DNA of 64,000 bases, from contig JAXIVH010000002.1 of the NCBI GenBank assembly GCA_036785325.1, positions 11,979,503-12,043,502 of the forward strand, written 5' to 3'. Under the pieces are notes generated by a model that was not told the DNA's origin, did not search any database, and saw only the letters and a program-made list of their open reading frames with translations. Of this stretch, positions 42,378-64,000 are shown one piece after another. How positions within the stretch are numbered: position 1 is the first letter of the stretch; the number at the start of each line of letters is the position of its first letter. The translations under genes were made by a program, and so were the position numbers. The DNA is from Urophycis tenuis. Lineage: Eukaryota > Chordata > Actinopteri > Gadiformes > Phycidae.

Positions 42378-42759
42378 GCGCGCGCGTGCACGTGCATGTT
42401 CCAATAAAGTTGCCTAATAAAGTTGTCTAACACTGATCAATATGTGGGAGGTGTCGAATTCTTCCATTGAGGGACGGAGAGCTCATTGGGATTCCAGTGC
42501 TGGCATGATGAAAAACTTTCTAAACTACTACAAAAGAAAATTACCATGTTGTGAAGTTTTACCAAAGTAGGCCTATTTAATGTATTTATTTCTTAGATGT
42601 TGTTTTGGATCCATAACTTTCGCGGTCCATAACGTTTTTATGTATAATAATTACCAATCGGCAAATGGGTTTGACGCTGTGTTACGGACGGACAGACGGA
42701 AACACCGACAGAGATTAGACAGACAGACACACATACATTAACGGTTACATACGTGTATG

Positions 42760-42876
<117 letters not shown>

Positions 42877-43050
42877 AGCCTAAATGCACCAAAAAAAAAC
42901 AATGTTAAAAATGGAAAACGGTGTCTACACTATGGAATCCTAACGAGACAGGGTCGGTCCTGAATGAAACACGTCAGAGACTTGCAAATTATCTTAAGAG
43001 AAATCAGGTCACGATGAAATGAGCTAATTGCTTTACTGGGGCCAGGCTCT

Positions 43051-43082
43051 GTGTGTGTGTGTGCGTGTGTGTGTGTGTGTGT

Positions 43083-43126
<44 letters not shown>

Positions 43127-43162
43127 TGTGTATGCGTGTGTGTCTGGGCTAGGGTTAGAGTT

Positions 43163-43196
<34 letters not shown>
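43051..43196. repeat. Interrupted (TG)n microsatellite
   Basis: TG repeats interrupted near 43147-43166 by gggctagggttagagttagg, which only superficially resembles telomere repeats. Confidence 0.93.
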
Positions 43197-43199
<3 letters not shown>

Positions 43200-44315
43200 C
43201 TAAACACACAATGAATGGGCACAGCTGCTAGAACATATCCATATATTATGACACTCTGCGGCGATGGAAAGTGGGGGCAATGGAATTATGCGTTGTTAAT
43301 TCAACTAAAACAACTGAATATTGTTCATGTTTTTCTGAAAATACACCATTCCATCTCCCCTGTGACTCTTCCCATCCCATAATTGCGCCAACTGGATTCC
43401 AAAAGCTTGTATATAATCGGGAGAAATCCACTCTGGGTTCGGAAAAAAAACGAACCTGGGAGAGTAATCACAATTATCTGTTGATAATCCTTAAGACCAC
43501 AGGGATTGCAGCCTGGAAGGGGAATGGAGACATCTGAGCCAGGAACAGGAGAACAGTGTAATTGAAAGAGACAAGTGAGGGAGCCAGGAAGGTGTTAGGG
43601 TCTGGGCATGGGGAAAAGGAAGACTAGTATTTATATCAGTGCAGCAGGGGTAGGATTTCTGGCACCACCACACCGTCGCACCTGCTATTTCAGTCTGGCC
43701 CCGGGATGAAGGAATGGGGGGGCGGTCTTCAGCCACAGCAGTGCTTTCTGCCCACCTCAGAGCAGAGGTGTGTGTGTGTGTGTGTGTGTGCGTGCCTGCC
43801 TGTGTGTGTGTATGTGTGAGCACACATGCAATCGCGCGCGGGGGGGGGGGGTACATATTTACGCATGTTGATGCTACATCTTGACAGATGCACATTCAAT
43901 GGCAATGTTCACGTGGCATCAAACAAGCGCCGATGGGAGTATCACACACACACACACACACACGCGCGCACGCGCACACACATAGTCCTACATTAACAAA
44001 CACATATCTCGGTCACGTCTCCATGGGCCCGCAGCTCAGTCATCGCTACAGCGGGAGAGTCGAGTGTGTAATCAAGACATCCGCTAAATACGATGAAGAT
44101 GATGACACAAGAAGCTCAGACACACCCGGGGGATCGGCTCATAATCTGCTTCTGATGGGCCCCCGGGAGAAACATTACGCAATGCTTCAACACGCTCACC
44201 CTGCAGAACAAAAACAGGATTCAGAATTAAATTAAACAGCGACGGCGTGTGTACTTTGCAACGAATGACGACAGAAGACAAAGACGATTAAAATACTGTA
44301 TAAGGCCCAGTTACT

Positions 44316-45063
44316 TTTATTACACAAAAATAACAGCAAAGTTGTCGTGACTTAAATGAGGCTGTGACGAGCTAGTCTAATGAGTTTGAACGGCAATATT
44401 CTTCAGAATGGAGGCCATATGCGTGTGATCACTCAGAGCTAGTAAAGGTAGAAAATGGCTGTGGTCGGTGTCTTCGTATTGTCACTGTTTATATCCAAAC
44501 GCCAGCACACGTTCATAAAGAGACGTCATTATGACTCCGAATCCGAATCAATTAGCGCAGAATGATGAAAAACATACAAAACAAGATAAATCCATGAACT
44601 GATTGTAAAGAAATGTTCATTTGGTACAAAAAAAAAGAAAGTACATTTCTTCCAACATCAAGTAGATAAGGATGTATTTTTCTGTAATTTATAGCAGTAA
44701 TGCCAGTCACAGGTGTGAAGCAAAAACGTTGAAGTCACAGGCAAGGTCAAGGCATAGAGGGGGGAAATCAGCGTCCTTCACAATACTGAAAAAGTGATTA
44801 TATAGAAAAAAAACGGCAACGGTGGCTTCCAAAAAACAGAATATTCCTCTACAGTTTGTTTTGGACATATTTCTGCGTATTTTGCACGCGACACACGTTA
44901 TTTTGGTAATGAGCGGACGGACGACTCATGTTGTTGTTGCATACAAAGGAGACGCTTGAAATGCACTCTGAGTCGCCTACCAGTTCGTTCGCAAGGACTC
45001 ATCTTGGAAACCAAAAACCAACAGAGAGAAACAGAATACAGCATTACGTTCGGCAGTGTGTGT

Positions 45064-45123
<60 letters not shown>

Positions 45124-45126
45124 CTG

Positions 45127-45159
<33 letters not shown>

Positions 45160-45519
45160 ATACGTGGACCATAGCAGGAGTCATTAGTTTGTTGTTGCTG
45201 CTGCTGCTGTTGTTGTTGTTCAATGTGCACGGCTACACTAGTGAAAACTAGGATCTCAGACCTGAGAGATGATGATGGTGGTGGGGGGGGGGGGGCGGCA
45301 ACACAGACACAAGCTGCGCTGGCCGTCTGGGGGGCCTTGTAGCTACGGGGTGGCCTCACCACACGATGAGAGCCGCGGGGGTCTCAGGTCTGTGTCGCCG
45401 CGTCCCCCCCAGGTCCGCACGCCACATACATTCTACGCAGGGGCCGGTCACAGCCACAGCTAAAGCACTTTGTCTGGAAGTGAAGAGGAACGTCTGCACC
45501 GAATATACATAGAGGTCAC

Positions 45520-45572
<53 letters not shown>

Positions 45573-45712
45573 GGGGAGAAAGAGAAAGTCACGAGAGAGA
45601 GGGGGAGAGAGAGAGAGTCACGAGAGAGAGGAAGAAGTCTTCTCATCGTCAGGTATTCGGGGGGGGGGGGTTAGAGTTCAGAGGTCATGGCGATGGGGGG
45701 GGGGGGGGGGTG
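44316..45712 (-). other. soga3: Probable soga3 3' untranslated region
   Basis: Follows the soga3 stop on the minus strand. A minus-strand AATAAA occurs at 44321-44316. It includes (TG)n at about 45055-45160, a (TGT/TGC)n run near 45190-45220, and GA-rich sequence at 45513-45640. Extent inferred. Confidence 0.45.

Positions 45713-64000
<18,288 letters not shown>

Noticed and set aside
43147..43170. Telomere-like ttaggg sequence
   Set aside because: Only one or two imperfect units inside a (TG)n microsatellite.

Overview
This window is vertebrate genomic DNA, almost certainly from a ray-finned fish. It carries three spliced protein-coding genes, recognised exon by exon from conserved protein sequence and GT-AG boundaries. 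It also has fish-type mobile elements (an L2 LINE 3' end, tRNA-derived SINEs, MITE-like inverted-repeat elements) and an extreme load of microsatellites and minisatellites. That repeat density recalls cod-like (gadiform) genomes, but the species is an inference only. A 200-base run of N lies at 53801-54000.

Layout. Positions 1-5632 are interpreted as an intron upstream of the first visible stt3b exon. Positions 5633-29785 (+) hold fifteen exons of stt3b, a catalytic subunit of the ER oligosaccharyltransferase; the N-terminal ~105 codons lie outside the window. The stt3b 3' UTR probably runs to about 32345. A short intergenic stretch with a long (AT)n tract follows. Then echdc1 (ethylmalonyl-CoA decarboxylase) lies on the minus strand at 39473-35060 in six exons and is complete and intact. 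The interval 39474-45712 is intergenic DNA plus the probable 3' UTR of the next gene. Positions 61950-45713 (-) hold soga3 (also called MTCL3), a large coiled-coil protein whose C-terminal exons match what is annotated in human as KIAA0408. Positions 61951-64000 are upstream sequence, ending in a long (AC)n tract.

The three genes do not form a functional unit. stt3b and echdc1 converge tail to tail; soga3 and echdc1 are in tandem on the minus strand, as I recall from human 6q22.33. STT3B is elsewhere in human, so the stt3b/echdc1 junction is a lineage-specific neighbourhood.

Most notable observations: (1) a 41-bp minisatellite in an echdc1 intron that is built from the exon-2/intron junction and so carries many copies of a 5' splice site; (2) a 551-bp apparently identical duplication 1102 bp apart in the same intron; (3) a duplicated, decayed copy of an stt3b exon end on the far side of a G-rich minisatellite; (4) many one-base frameshifts confined to the later soga3 exons, with at least two expected exons missing near the N gap, which looks like assembly error more than gene death; (5) simple repeats sitting right at many splice sites. 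I found no sign of an undescribed gene system. The long open frames outside these genes are by-products of repeats with periods that are multiples of three.
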